Shown here: positions 23,901-35,561 of the stretch, in pieces | Numbering within the stretch: the stretch's first letter is position 1 | How the letters are laid out: each line of letters starts with the position of its first letter | NCBI GenBank assembly: GCA_013397795.1 | Contig: VZTJ01002466.1 | Span: 1,356,522 to 1,420,521, forward strand | Source: Orthonyx spaldingii | Taxonomy: Eukaryota; Chordata; Aves; Passeriformes; Orthonychidae | Direction of reading: 5' to 3' | DNA length: 64,000 nt | The notes under the pieces: generated by a model | The model's input: only the letters and a program-made list of their open reading frames with translations | The model's database searches: none | Told to the model about the DNA's origin: nothing | Position numbers and translations under genes: made by a program

Positions 23901-25957
23901 GTCACAAGGTATTTTACACAACGATTTAACTAAATGTAGGCTGCTTATATTTCAATTAACAAAAGAGATGCCAAGTATTTAGCTCATTCAGAGTCTTCTT
24001 GACATTTTTTAGGTATTAGTTCTTGACAGAAAGCTTATGGTCCTGATTAGGAATCAGTTATGGTATTTATAGCAGCTTCCAAGCTCATGTGCAAGTAGAA
24101 AGCAGAACCTAGGAAGCTGATCCATTAATTCATTTGTAACAAACACTCCAAGTGTAATTTTAGTGATCAGAATTTATAAGAGTGAAAGTAAAGCTTCAAA
24201 TGCCACCTCACTTTCTTCATTCACTATTTTTATAGCCTTCCTTGAGAAAGCATCAGCATTGAGAACTGTAAGGGGTGAGACTTTATCTTCTGAATATTTG
24301 GTTTAAAATAGCAGCTCTTGGCCTTGGGTTTTTTTACTATTGCTTGCTTTCTGTGTTTTACAAAAGAAAGTACTGCTAGCATCCACACATGAAATATCTA
24401 TGTGATCTCAATGATAAATCTGAACCTGAACTGGGGACTTATTAAAACTATTTAAACAAGTTTCTGCTAGTGTTAATTAAGGTTCAAACAATGCCAAATA
24501 TCCCAGTCCTCCTTCAGAAGAAACTCTTAGGCAAGTTCCACTGAGTAACGTGCATCATCTTGTCTTTGGAACTGGGGTTCTCAGGCTCTCTTAAGATCAC
24601 ATGTAGCCCACCAATGACTCCATCACAGAGAATTTATTTTTCATGTGTTGACTCTACTTTCTATTTATATGCCTTAGCAGGACAATCTTCCAGGGGCTTT
24701 TTGGACTACCTACATTAATTTTTTTCTGCTCTCCAGCAAACAGCTTCATTTCCTTCTTCATGATATGATTCTTTTAAATAATTTAATCTGAGGTAAAGTT
24801 TGTAGATGATGCCAATACAGGATGAAAAGTTTGAAAAAGTTGTAAAGGGACCCAACTACAAAGTGATATGGGAATAAACAGCTACACCTAATAGATTAAA
24901 GTGTTGCTTTTTCTTTTTGTGCCTCAAGTGTAGCTCAGGTATTGCCAGCATAATATGTGTTTGAGAGTGAGAGATGTTCCTGAGAATTCTTATGCTACAG
25001 CGTGACTCACAAGAGAAGAGCATAAACTCTAGTGCTGAGAACTGAACATTTTACACAGTCAGAGGATAATCTCTTTCCTAGGGAAAAGCTTCATACATCC
25101 AAGCACAGGGTTTTTTTAAATACATGAACATGGCTTTTTTTTTATAGATACCATGATACACTAGTGGTTCCTATTATTGAGAATACACCAGAAGAGAAGG
25201 ATCTCAAGGAGAGAATGGCACGTGCAATGGAAAAATACCCAGACTCTTGTGCAGTCTTGGTCAGACGTCATGGTGTTTATGTATGGGGAGAGACATGGGA
25301 AAAAGCCAAAACCATGTGAGTACAATTCAGGAATATGCTATCTCTTGCCTCGAGATCTTAATGAACTTAATGTTACGTATATTTCTAGCCCATGGACAAT
25401 TATTCAGAATATTAAGGCCTCACTGCATGTATAGGGAGCTTTTGGGAATGGGTTCATCCATGATTCCATTGCTTGGTTTTCTGTTCATATCCATGCTGAC
25501 TGATAGGGTTGCCAACATTTTCCTTTCAGACAAGTCAACAAGTCTCTCCTCATATGAAACATGCAGGCAATCTCTGCTTTTATATGACACCTGCCAATAC
25601 TGTTTATGTAGCCCTCCCTAGTCCCATTTTTGGAATGTACTTCATCTGCTGATCGAAAGGCAGCAAATCAATATTATCTAGCAAAAATGCTGGACACTTT
25701 CCATTCCACAGCATTGGAAATAAACAATAATAGAGCTGTGCAGTCAGACTGTCACACTGGTGATAAAAAGCTTAAGGAAAGAAAATACTAATTTTCATAA
25801 AACATGGTAAGACTTGAGTCTTACTTACATTGCTTTTTTTTTCCCTATTTATTTTAGGTGTGAATGTTATGACTACCTGTTTGATATCGCAGTGCAGATG
25901 AAGCAGCACGGGCTAGATCCTTCAAAACATCCAGCTGGGGAAAATGGGATCTTGTAA
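14937..25957 (+). CDS. APIP: APIP, methylthioribulose-1-phosphate dehydratase (complete, 7 exons)
   Basis: Exons 14937-14966, 17207-17307, 20124-20172, 21289-21406, 22447-22582, 25148-25315 and 25858-25957 join in frame to 702 bases (233 residues). All introns are GT-AG. The enzyme removes water from methylthioribulose-1-phosphate in cytosolic methionine salvage; the mammalian protein also binds Apaf-1 and restrains caspase-9 and pyroptotic death. The class II aldolase fold is recognisable. Zinc ligands are His106 and His108 (IHTHSK) and His186 (RRHGVYVWG), the catalytic acid is Glu130 (THQEM), and Cys88 (SQCTPLF) lines the active site. These correspond to human His115, His117, His195, Glu139 and Cys97 at a constant offset of nine. 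The human protein has 242 residues; the difference lies in the short first exon. No frameshift is present. An in-frame upstream ATG at 14862 is possible. Confidence 0.96.
15085..15457 (+). mobile_element. CR1 LINE fragment at the start of APIP intron 1
   Basis: The left part (about 15085-15190) keeps a CR1 reverse transcriptase C-terminal piece (MGVLVDGELAVNRQCALAAG). After a deletion comes the 3' region: GGAACAGGCTGCCCAAAGGA, then GGATTGGACTGGATTATCTC, and the terminal CGTCATTCTAT. It starts about 120 bases from the exon 1 donor, at the edge of the CpG island, on the same strand as APIP. Confidence 0.9.
15458..17206 (+). other. APIP: Rest of APIP intron 1
   Basis: No exon or recognised repeat was seen. 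A 147-codon antisense open frame (15823-16266) resembles no family I know and lacks splice or promoter support, so it is not called. Confidence 0.7.
17207..17307 (+). CDS. APIP: APIP coding exon 2
   Basis: Encodes residues 11-43 plus two bases of Gly44, including LGWVTGTGGGISLKHG, the conserved glycine-rich substrate-binding segment. The acceptor is CATTTTAG and the donor GG|GTAAGT. Confidence 0.96.
17308..20123 (+). other. APIP: APIP intron 2
   Basis: An intron of 2816 bases whose only recognised content is the antisense CR1 at 18893-19345. The remainder is AT-rich without gene-like signals. Confidence 0.75.
18893..19345 (-). mobile_element. CR1 LINE 3' fragment in APIP intron 2
   Basis: Reading the plus strand, AATCACAGAATTGTTTAGAT opens the inverted CR1 3' end. 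It is followed by GCAGCCCGTTCTAATGC, TTTTCTCCAGGCTAAA and other reversed CR1 3' UTR landmarks. Only the 3' part is present and no coding frame survives. Confidence 0.9.
20124..20172 (+). CDS. APIP: APIP coding exon 3
   Basis: A 49-base exon that completes Gly44 and encodes DEIYIAPSGVQKERIQ (45-60). The acceptor is CTTCTCCTAG and the donor CAG|GTATGT. A 134-codon open frame that crosses this exon in another frame (19832-20236) is incidental. Confidence 0.96.
20173..21288 (+). other. APIP: APIP intron 3
   Basis: An intron of 1116 bases, AT-rich; nothing recognised. Confidence 0.75.
21289..21406 (+). CDS. APIP: APIP coding exon 4
   Basis: Encodes residues 61-99 and the first base of Gly100, including EDMFVCD and KKSQCTPLFMNAY with active-site Cys88. 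The acceptor is TTTCACACAG and the donor AGAG|GTATGT. Confidence 0.96.
21407..22446 (+). other. APIP: APIP intron 4
   Basis: An intron of 1040 bases containing a small imperfect tandem duplication at 22162-22215 and a strong T run before exon 5. Confidence 0.75.
22162..22215. repeat. 27-base imperfect tandem duplication
   Basis: GTACAAGTAGTGT begins each of two adjacent 27-base units, both ending GAATTT, with a few mismatches between them. It is intronic and probably without function. Confidence 0.7.
22447..22582 (+). CDS. APIP: APIP coding exon 5 (zinc-ligand exon)
   Basis: Encodes residues 100-144 and two bases of Arg145, with zinc ligands His106 and His108 in VIHTHSKAA and catalytic Glu130 in THQEMIKGI. 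A long T run and TTCTTAG form the acceptor; the donor is AG|GTACTT. Confidence 0.96.
22583..25147 (+). other. APIP: APIP intron 5
   Basis: An intron of 2565 bases. No interspersed repeat, RNA gene or extra exon was recognised. Confidence 0.7.
25148..25315 (+). CDS. APIP: APIP coding exon 6
   Basis: Encodes residues 145-200 and two bases of Met201. The third zinc ligand, His186, sits in LVRRHGVYVWG. The acceptor is TTTTTATAG and the donor AT|GTGAGT. Residue 147 is His (RYHDTLVV) where the human protein has Asp. Confidence 0.96.
25316..25857 (+). other. APIP: APIP intron 6
   Basis: An intron of 542 bases. The frame stays open past the exon 6 donor for about 100 bases in places, but it does not follow the family sequence. 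Confidence 0.75.
25858..25957 (+). CDS. APIP: APIP coding exon 7 and stop
   Basis: Begins by completing Met201, then CECYDYLFDIAVQMKQHG, and ends PAGENGIL with TAA at 25955-25957. The acceptor is TATTTTAG. The stop codon overlaps a possible weak donor, TT|GTAAAT (GT at 25954-25955). Confidence 0.95.
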
Positions 25958-27192
25958 ATGTCAACAACATTTATATTCAGGTGTGAATTTATCTGTAAGG
26001 ATGATCTATTTGAGGGGAGAGACTACAGATGACACCATCACTTCAGTCTGCTTTCCCACTCAGGAAACTTCAGTATTGCTCATCTTCCCCCAGTCTGCTC
26101 CGTTACCACTGCAGTTGTGTCTGTGCCTGAAATAGTGCTCCTTTTCCACACAATGCAGCAAAAAATATATTTATTAATGGCTAGGTATGTCCTTTGCATG
26201 TTTAGTACCAATGTACAGCATGGAGTGTCATTTATTTTTAAAACAAAATGGTATCAAGCATTACCAGAAAAGCCAATGGACTAAAAAGGACCAGAGCCTA
26301 GTGAGCTGATCTGTACAGAGATGTCTGAACACCCACATTTGTTCTTCAGCTTGCAGGATCAGGTTTGATTTCAGACCACCTCAGTGGTATTACTTACATG
26401 GTGGGTTGGTTGGGGATTTTAGGGGGTCTGGTTTTTTCCTTCAGCAGACTTGGCTGGTTTGAATTTCAGTGATTAGTGTCACCTGTTTACCCCATGCAGG
26501 AAATCACCTTGGCTTTCCATTTTCTACTGGAGCAATGATCAGTTTTGAAAGTTTAGATAAGAATTTTTTTAAAGTAAAAGCGCATTGATAACATGATCAG
26601 GGTGTACTTTACATGAAGGATACTTGAAACAATTCTCACATAAGTAATGTACAGCTTGGTATGGCAAAACACAGTGGTAGCGTAACATTTCAGAGTTGGA
26701 AAATGCAAGCAAGTTTAAAGGTACCAGTACTGAAATTATAAAGGAATTTCTTGGGCAGAGCAGTGGTATAATTAAACAGGATAGGCTCACACATTGCAGA
26801 GTTGGCCTCTCAGGTGTAATTCACTGCACCCACCACATTTTCCTCAGAAGAAATGACAAACGCTTGCTCAGGCAGCAGGAGCCCAGGACAGACAGGGGCT
26901 TGGCTCCTCAGCCTTTATGCCCACCTTAGAGCAGGAAGCAGTGGGACAGGAGGATTGCTGTCAGTGAGCCTTAGCAGGTATTTAGGGAGCTGCCACTGCC
27001 TGCAGTGATGAAGACACACTGGCTGCCACACCTGCACAGAGCTACCTCATGGCCCATGAGAACCAGTCCAAAATTGCTCCTTAGCCCCTGCATTTGGATA
27101 TGTTGGGCTGCTGCATTAATATTCATTTGCCTGTTTATTACAACTAAATAGTTTTAGAATATTTTTGCTTTTCCTTTGTTTCTCCTGTATAG

Positions 27193-27350
27193 GTTTCTTA
27201 CATGAAGATGGGAGTTCCAGCTTTCACCCCACGCTGTTGAAGCCAGAAGGGGGTGCTGATCCTCAGCTGATTGACAAATTTCAGCAGGCACTTTTAACTG
27301 TTAAACACATCCAGGAAGATAAGGAGAGTTTAAAAAAACCCAACTACTGA
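27193..27350 (+). other. Possible unannotated terminal exon with open frame
   Basis: A strong pyrimidine-rich acceptor (TTTGTTTCTCCTGTATAG, AG at 27191-27192) is followed at once by an open frame of 52 codons to TGA at 27348-27350, beginning FLHEDGSSSF and ending SLKKPNY. A polyadenylation signal follows at 27613. The peptide is charged and soluble-looking; I do not recognise it. To be read in this frame the upstream exon must end with one leftover base. APIP exons 5, 6 and 7 do not fit, whereas exon 4 does. Joined from the weak donor at 25954 it would instead be read in another frame and stop after a few residues. Confidence 0.35.
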
Positions 27351-27612
27351 ACAATCATTGCAATTTACAAATCCTGTTGAATGCCACAGCCAGAGGAATG
27401 AAAATTCAGATGCAAAAATATTTTGAAAAACTTTGGAGAACTAATGTCACATTTTGGGTTTGTGCCTTAAAAATTCATATTTCAACAACCTGCATTTCTT
27501 GATACTGTTCTAATGCTGCATCATTTAACTTGAAATAAGTCTCCATTTCTAAAAGTTATTGTAGCTTTTATTCTTTGGGAAAAAAGTGAGGACAACCCCT
27601 TAATTAGAAGTT

Positions 27613-27618
27613 AATAAA
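27613..27618 (+). terminator. Polyadenylation signal AATAAA
   Basis: A canonical hexamer in GTTAATAAAGTTT, followed within about 40 bases by T- and GT-rich sequence. It is the best candidate for the end of the APIP transcription unit. Confidence 0.55.
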
Positions 27619-27639
27619 GTTTAAAGCATTGTTTGAACT

Positions 27640-30600
27640 GTTGATTCCTTCATACCATGTTGTTTTATCTTTTTTTAAATTAAGCCTGTAGCATACGTAT
27701 TTTTAAATTCTCCTAATTGTCATTATAATGAGAAGGAAACACATAATTTTATAGCATTTATTTTGTAGTTGTTGCTGAGGGACTGCTCTGAGTCTTACTT
27801 CTTTAAATTCCTTCACTTTGAATAACAGCTTTTTATGACCTCTGATTAGCCCCCACAAGGTAGATTTAATCAAACTGCTCATTAAAATACAGTCTCACAT
27901 ATTTATGACACTTAGTGTCTTCTTTCAAAATCTTCTGGAATGGCTCCCCAGTGGCGTCTGTGTAAGCCTTGAGTGACCAACTTTCTGATTGAATACTGAG
28001 ACCTCAGTCCTGTGGGTAAATTGAGACAGGCTAAATGCCAGCTGACCCTGTTTTCTGCTTGGGGCCATACATTTCCCCCCACTTCCCCTTCCATCTGGCA
28101 CTTTTTCTGAGTTTCCATGTGGTGAATTAACTCTTCAACCTAAAATAAAACTACTGTGGGAGTGGGGGAAAGCAAATTTTTAAATTATTTCCTAACATGC
28201 CACTGGTAAAAACACTGAATCAAGTCAAAGGTGGGTCCAAAGAGCAGCAGAGCCAGGGCAAGAGAGGACATGGCAGATGCCAGAGATGGCAGACACCACT
28301 TCCCCCTTTTCCTGGGGATGACAATTAAGATCAGTGTTTTGTGTACCTTAGGCATGTTTGCCCTTCCCTCTTGTACATGGCTCTGTACCTGCAGTGTGCA
28401 ACCTTTAACCCTTAGGGGGATCTTGGTTATTGTGAAATAAAGATTATCACTAAATAACTGCAGGTTGTTTGCTATATGTTTATTGATACCGTTTTTCATT
28501 ATTTGGCACTTGTTTGTCAGTGGCAGATATTTTGCAGTGATTCCACATCTTCTGAGTGTGTGTGGATTGCAGTAAGAACTTGTGTGAAAATGCTATTTTT
28601 TAGACCAGAGAGTGGCTTTAGACAGGCTGCTTAACTTAAGCACAAAATATCTCTGAAGTGTGTTCAAGACTTCAGAGGTGCAACTGACCTGAAGGGAAAG
28701 CAGACGCTAAGTCCCTTAGCGTTTCTTCCCTGTGGATGTACTAATAAAAATACTTCTTGGTGTGACAATCCAAATAGTCTTGAAGTCTAGTTGCCATCTA
28801 TTTATTGTGGCCTTTGACTCTTTATTTAAGCTACCTGATTTTTGCAAAAAGTAACTTCGTGTGCTATTCTGATGATGATTTCAGAGTAGTTGATAATTGT
28901 ATCATTACATAATACTGATGCTTTGTAAGGATAAAGAATATTTTACACTTGATTTTTTTTGTTTTGCATATATTATGGTAAACCATAAAAACACGACGAA
29001 AGGAATTTTTTGCCAAATATATTCCTCTGTGGTTAATTACAATATTTGCTTTCTCATGCAGCTACAATTTGCCACTCTGTAGCCTTTCTAAAATATGTAA
29101 ATCATCACATTTCTACAGTAGTAGTTAAGTTCTTCCATACAGGATTCCTAGATGCTCAGTCCCATTCAGTGATTTGAAAATGAGTTAAATGCACTCTTCC
29201 CATGTCATCTCATATGAAAGCTCATAAAAGAAATTAATGCCTTCACAACTTTGGTGGCTTCATAACCCTGTAAAATGATTACTGTTTCCTGAAGTGCTCA
29301 GAAAGCTCTTGCAGTTCAGCTCCGATTATTTAGAACAAAAACAGGAAAATTTCTCTTACGATTCAAAGCTTCTTAACTCACATAGTTCTTAAGTCTATCT
29401 CTCTTTCTGATGTGAATGGCAGGCTTATAAGCCAGCTAGACATTTTTCTGTGTTTGCAGCAAAGACTTGATCTCCATCGGAGCCAATTATCTAGGTTTAG
29501 TATCACCAGATAGGCTTATGGCAAAATGACATAATTCCTATTTCAAATGGCTCATCCAAAAACCTAAGTAAGTTCCAACGCTTCTCAATAAAAGTAACTT
29601 CCTAGCAAACATCCTGCTTGCTTTCCAAGAAGGAAATAAAACTGCAGAATACAGGATCTTGCAATGTTTAGAGATAGAACTCTTAACTTACCATAAGCAG
29701 TTATGATGCCAATATATGTTCTGTCGTGAGTGCTGTAATGCCTGAACAATTGGCATCCTTTCCTTTAACTCTGAAATTGTAATTTTAAAATTAACATTGA
29801 TTTTAAAATTAACATAAAGAAGTGGAACATTACAAATAAATGAGTAGCCTTCCTCTAAATTGGTTTTTTGCTGTGCTTTTTGGCAAACAGGTTTGTAACA
29901 TTTTTTTGCTATTTTACAGAAGATGACAAATTGGAAAAAAGATCCATGGAACACTCTAGATGGATTACTCTTACATCAAGGAGTAGAAGAAAATATATAG
30001 TTTGATATTGATCCTTCCTGATTTCAAAATAGTTAAAAAACCTCTGAGCTGATACAAGTTTAAGTGTTTCTACTGAAGGGAGTTATCTACAGATTCGTAA
30101 GCAATGAAAAAATTAGGAAAATGCTTCATTTTTCAAGCCACTTTGTATTTAAGTTTTGTTTCATGAGGAGGTGAATCCTTGCAGGCTTTGTTTTGTTTCC
30201 CTACCTGTTAGGTGAAATAGAAGTTGTGTCTTGCAGAGCCAGGTTGTGTCCAAGGACAGCCTTTTAACTGAGCTGAGACAGACTTTTGTAACAGCGTGTG
30301 GAGGTGCCTGTGACTGCACTTTGCTACCAGCTAATCCAAGCCTTCATGGAACTGGATGTTTGCTTAAATTTCAAGTCAGCTTATTGTTAAAAGCTTAATG
30401 TTACTCCAGAAGAATGCTACCTGACCTGATTTTTGAAAGAGCGAATTTCTAAGTCCCTGAGTCTGAAAAAAAGGGCTCTCAGGCATTTATCCTGGTACTG
30501 CTCAAGGTTTTGCTGCATGAAACGGATGGTAAATAAAACCTATTTTTTGGTTGACTCGATTAGCACAGGGATGTATTCCTGCTAAATATGAGTGCTAGGG

Positions 30601-33600
30601 TTTCAGCATATAATGAGGGCACCACTGGAAAATTATTTTGGAGGTGAAACCTCTAGTGGAACCACAGCCATTGCCTATTTTGTAGGATTTTAATCTATTG
30701 AAATCAAAAGCAATTCCAAATATTAAATTTTTTTAGTTCTTCTATAGTCTTCAGACTTAATCTAGCATCTGCTAGTTTTTGCTAGAGCAGTCAGAAAAAA
30801 CCAGTGACTGCCTAATGCTCAGTACAAAAAAAAAAATGGATTTAGCATGTTTGTCTGGATGGGGAATCATGGAAGTTCATATACTCTGAGGAGCATTAAC
30901 AAACACTCTCTCTGTACTTCCATATGTGTGTTGAGTTTTTTAACTCTAAGATACTGTGCTGTTGTACTAGCAAGTTTCTTCCATCTATGACAGATAAAAT
31001 TACAGGTTAATCTCCAGAAACCAGATCAACAAGAATTTATTTAAGTAGTTAAGCATAAATTCTCGTTCCTTAACGAGCGTCAGATTAGCTTCAATTTCTC
31101 TAATAGTAATTTCTGGTTATTACAAACAGAATACACTGGATATAGAAGAAAGAATAGGTCTTATATTTAAAACAAAGAGCTGGAAGTCTAGATTTTGTGG
31201 CTGATTCAACTGTTACCTTAAGGTCACGCCTTGAACAGTTCACTTTGATGGGAATTTCAAAAGACCTTGAATGAATTAGATACTAACCTATTGGAAAGTT
31301 AGGGGGTTAATTTCATTAGGCTCCCCTCTTAACTCCAAGGATGTAGCTGTCTTAATTTCAATCAGGAGTAAAAAAGATAAAAACAGAGGGGGTCACCTTG
31401 AGTACAAGCTGCCAACTTATCACTGCTGTATCCCAGTTTGATATCAAATACCTATCTGGGGTTTTTTTTTTTCCATACTAGAAATCTGTAGTTAAGAAAA
31501 AAGTTACATAATTTAATTTCACCTAGAAAGAATTTACAAACCCGAGAAACCAGGAACTGAGCTGTCCTGCTTACTCAGATGTACATTTAGGCTACCACAA
31601 GTAACACAGTTTCTCCCCTCCCAAAGGATACCAGCTCTCTGTCTTTCCAGATGAAACCTCTGTTTTATGATGTCATTTTTGAGTTCCTGTTCTCCAGACA
31701 CAGCAGATTACCCTGACAGTCCCCATTTTGGTGCAGCTCCTGACAACATCACTGCAATAAGCAATATGTACAAATGATGACAGCACATTACCTGGGCTCA
31801 GCAGGTTGCTGGGCACTTAACACTAATGATTCCATTTCTTTTGTCTTTATGCTTTGTCTCATTTCAACGTTTATTCTGTGTTAATCCTGCTTTTCTGTAA
31901 GATTTTCTTCCTTCTTATGCTTTCATTACAATCTTTGAAACCGAATGTAAACTTAGTACCATTTGCATTCTGGTTGAACTTTCAAACCCAGGAATATTTT
32001 TATGTTAGGAAACATCTCTTTCCTGATTCATCTGCTACATCCCTGACATATCTGGGCATGTCCTGTTATTGTCTGTTTGCAAAATTTTGGTACTTAAAAC
32101 TGTTAATGTGCCTTTTGTATCTCAGACACACTAGGATTTTGCAAGCAAGTGTCTGTTGATTGCAAGAGCATATGAGCAAGTATGAGACTAATTTCCTGTT
32201 AAGGAGTCGCTACATTAAAAGGATATTTGCATAATCATAGACTAAGATAATGTAGGGAAAACCCCTGAGATCATTCTGCTGCCAGGATTAAGCCAAGCCC
32301 AACATGTAATTTATTTGAATGCATGAAAGCTGTTCCTTATCGTTCACTTCTATCTCAAGTCTCCAAGCACTTTAGTTGGCAGCAGCAGGCTCTAACTCCT
32401 CCTGGGTAATTCATTATCCTCAACAAGTTTTAAAAGGGTTATTTTAAGTTTAACTTAACAGTCCCTGCAACTTAATTAATACAATAAAAAAATTATTCCT
32501 TTTATGACTTCTGTCACGTGTTCAAAATCAAGCTACAGCATCTTCTTGGGTCATCATTTTATTTGATGCCCTCGCCCTCAGGTTATGATAGCTTCAGAAA
32601 TATTGCATGCACCACAAAAACAGGGGTTCAGGACTACACCTATGAAAAACGGCCAAAGCCAATGAGATTTCATAATGCAGGTACTTTTTTTCAACTTGTA
32701 TATAAATAAAGAAGTGTCCACATGGGAGCTTAGCAGAAGGGCCTCAAGAGAAACTACCTTAGCAATGAAAAATCAGGGCACCTACCAGTCCTGTTTCTGA
32801 ACAGATTAGTACTTAGCACTGGAGGTTCATGATTTCCATTTTAAATTCAGGTGCGTGCTTGAAGTTTTTATATGGAGAATCTCATTGTCAAAGTAAGAAT
32901 TTGTCACACTTGCCACCTGGTACTTCCTCCAGGTGAACATGCTTAGGAGGCTTATGGCTAGGGTGCTGGAGTGGTATCTGAAAGGTTATCTAATTTTTTA
33001 CTCTTCTTGGATGAGTAAGTTATTTGAACTTGGAAGTCCAGTCACCAGGGGGAAAAAAACCAAAAAAATCCCAAGGCTGCTGTCATGCCTGCTTGCCATG
33101 GTTAAAAACAATGGGGATACAAAGAGATGTGTAGGTGTAGCAAGAGGGCAGCTGCTGTTTCTGAAGCAACCGAGGGAGGAGAACACATTCAGTAGCATTT
33201 CAGGGATAGCTCAGGCTACCAAGCCTCCAGCCACAGCATAAGAGGAGAGTAATGTTTCAAGTGAGAAAAGAGCAAACATTATGATAACAAATTGTTTAAT
33301 TGTAGGAAAGGCAAGAAGAGAGAATATAATTAAGGTCTCAGACACCTAAATAAGAAAGCAACATTAGCAGATAAGCACAGGTAAACAAATAGCATGATGA
33401 TCACTGTCTGTTTCAGTTTAAACACTAATAAAACACTTCCACTCTACTAGAAAATTGTACCATGTTTTACTATAATTATGATTAAAACAGCACAGCTCTA
33501 GTAGCCTGAATAGTTCTTTCAATATTATTAATAAAAGAGTTGTATCCTAACCTACATTAAGATGTATTGTCCTGTTTGAAACTTCTAGTCCTCAGTAAGG

Positions 33601-34988
33601 AAGACTGCTATACATGAAAAAGAAGGTCTAGACATTTAAATAGTTCATACAGCACAGATTCCTACTAAATTTTTGAAATGTTAAAAGCAAAACTATCTAA
33701 TACTGAAAATTAGGAACTAATTCCATTCAAACCAGAAGGGAACAGAGGCTGATGGAGTAGACAATAATGTAACCTGAGTGTAACCCTTAGTGTAACTCGA
33801 AACTCACATTGCACAAAATGAATTACCAACGAAAACGAAAAGACAATACATTGCAACCTGTTCCCACAGGGAGACAACAGACTGAAGACAGTTATCCCAG
33901 CTGTATTTAATGTCTCTCCATAAAATACAGTCTGTGTTTAACTTCATAAAGGTTCCCAAGCTGAAACACTCAAACCAAAATTGTGGCATTATGCCATATA
34001 GCAGCATTATGCAAGGCATGAGCTTTCCCTTATCATCTTTCTGTGCATTTGGAAATCTATGCAGAAATCTATATGAAGAAATTTATCAGAAGGCTTAATC
34101 TCTGGGGAAGAAAAAAATCCCGGAACTACTTTGATTATTTCCTTTATTATTAGTGATAGGCCATTCACAGCTTCACTTGAAGAAATCCTCCAAAGCTCTG
34201 CTCCAATCTGCCTTACCAATCTTTACGGGTCTCTGTTTTTTTTAACCTCGTACCATATCTAGAACAGATCCTACAAAGACTTCTTCATAGAAGAAGTGCC
34301 CACACATGAGAACTGCTTCAGGATGAAAGAAGGAATACAGAATATTCATATGTGGTAAACAAAAATTCCATAACGAGCACAAGAGTCCTAAATCTTGTGG
34401 GGTGCAGATGAACAGGAAGGAGCATGCTAAAAGCTGTAAGTAATAAGTGTTAAACCCCAAGAAAATCAAAGTAATACAGCAGGTATCCTAAAATGCTGTT
34501 ATCCAGGAGAGGTTAAAGTCAGGATAATTTCCTGAGTTGTATTTTTACACCTTGCCAGCTCTGCATTGAAAATGTATTTTTTAATATTACTAATTAATTA
34601 GATGGGTTCCATCTATAGAGGAAATTATCACCATTTTCTATGCCTTTTACATTGACTAGAAAGACTAAAACATTTAAGAGGCTAAGATCAGGCCAGAGAT
34701 TATTTCACCAGGATAAAGACAACTAAAGCCTTCCTGGCAAAACTCTTGCACACCTTCCTTGAGGGGCTGAGCACAGACAGTGATTTCAGGAGCAGGAGAT
34801 ACAACACTTCCTCAGAATTTGCAGATGTTCTTGGGAATTAACTTCTATAACCCAAACAGGCTCTTGGGATTACCTAAAATATTTGGTCATTTCAGCTTCA
34901 AGAGCACAAGAGCAGTATAAAATCACAACATGCTTCTCCAAGCTATAACTTCAATGCTTGAGTTCTTAGAGGAACTCTAAATTCCTGT
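27640..34988. other. Intergenic sequence downstream of APIP
   Basis: More than 7 kb of AT-rich DNA with no recognised gene, RNA or interspersed repeat apart from a short tandem repeat at 29783-29815. The open frames (up to about 104 codons) lack similarity to known families and splice context. Confidence 0.6.
29783..29815. repeat. 18-base tandem repeat, 1.8 copies
   Basis: TTTTAAAATTAACATTGA is followed directly by TTTTAAAATTAACAT. It is AT-rich, with no clear role. Confidence 0.8.
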
Positions 34989-35561
34989 TGTGGTTTAATT
35001 CCAGACTAAGCTCCATGCAGCCACTTGCTCACTCTTCCCTGGTGAGATGGGGAAGAGAATCAGGAGGGGAAAAAGAGGAAACTCAAGCATTCAGATAAAG
35101 ACAAGTCCAATAGGTAAAGCAAAAACCACGCACACAAGCAAAGCAAACCAAGGAATTCGTTCATCACTTCCCACGGGCAGTGTTGAGCTATCCCCAGGAA
35201 AGCAGGACTCCATCACACAGAACAGTGACTTGAGAAGAAAAATGCCATCCCTCTGAACGTGTCCCTCTTCCTTCTTCTTTCCCCAGCTTTATATGCTGAC
35301 CATGATGCCATTTGGCATGGGATATGTCTTTGGTCAGCTGGGGTCAGCTGTCCTGGCTGTGTCCCCTCCCAGCTCCTTGTGCAGCCCCAGCCTCCTCACT
35401 GCTGGGGTGGGGTGAGGAGGCCTCAGTTCTGTGTAACAGCGCTGAGCAATAACAAAAAACATCCCTCTATTATCAACAGTGTTTTCAGCACAAATCCAAG
35501 ACACAGACCCACACCAAGGACTATGAAGAAAATTAACTCTATCCCAGCCAAAGCCAGCACA
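34989..35561 (-). mobile_element. Solo LTR of an avian endogenous retrovirus
   Basis: This 573-base unit has TGTG/CACA-type ends on both strands. On the minus strand it begins TGTGCTGGCTTTGGCTGGGA, then ATAGAGTTAATTTTCTTC, carries CATATAAAGCTGGGG (TATA box, 35288-35293 complement) and ends ATTAAACCACA. This matches, from memory, a LTR family common in birds. No internal retroviral genes flank it. The 5 bases on each side (cctgt and aagac) do not match, so no target duplication is visible. A shorter relative lies at 50121-50269. Confidence 0.8.

Larger units (their letters stand above)
25958..27618 (+). other. APIP: APIP 3' untranslated or downstream region
   Basis: After the stop, the first canonical sense AATAAA I find is at 27613-27618, with a weaker ATTAAA at 26771-26776. 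The transcript may therefore carry a 3' UTR up to 1.66 kb, or may splice to an exon at 27193. Sequence alone does not decide. Confidence 0.5.
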
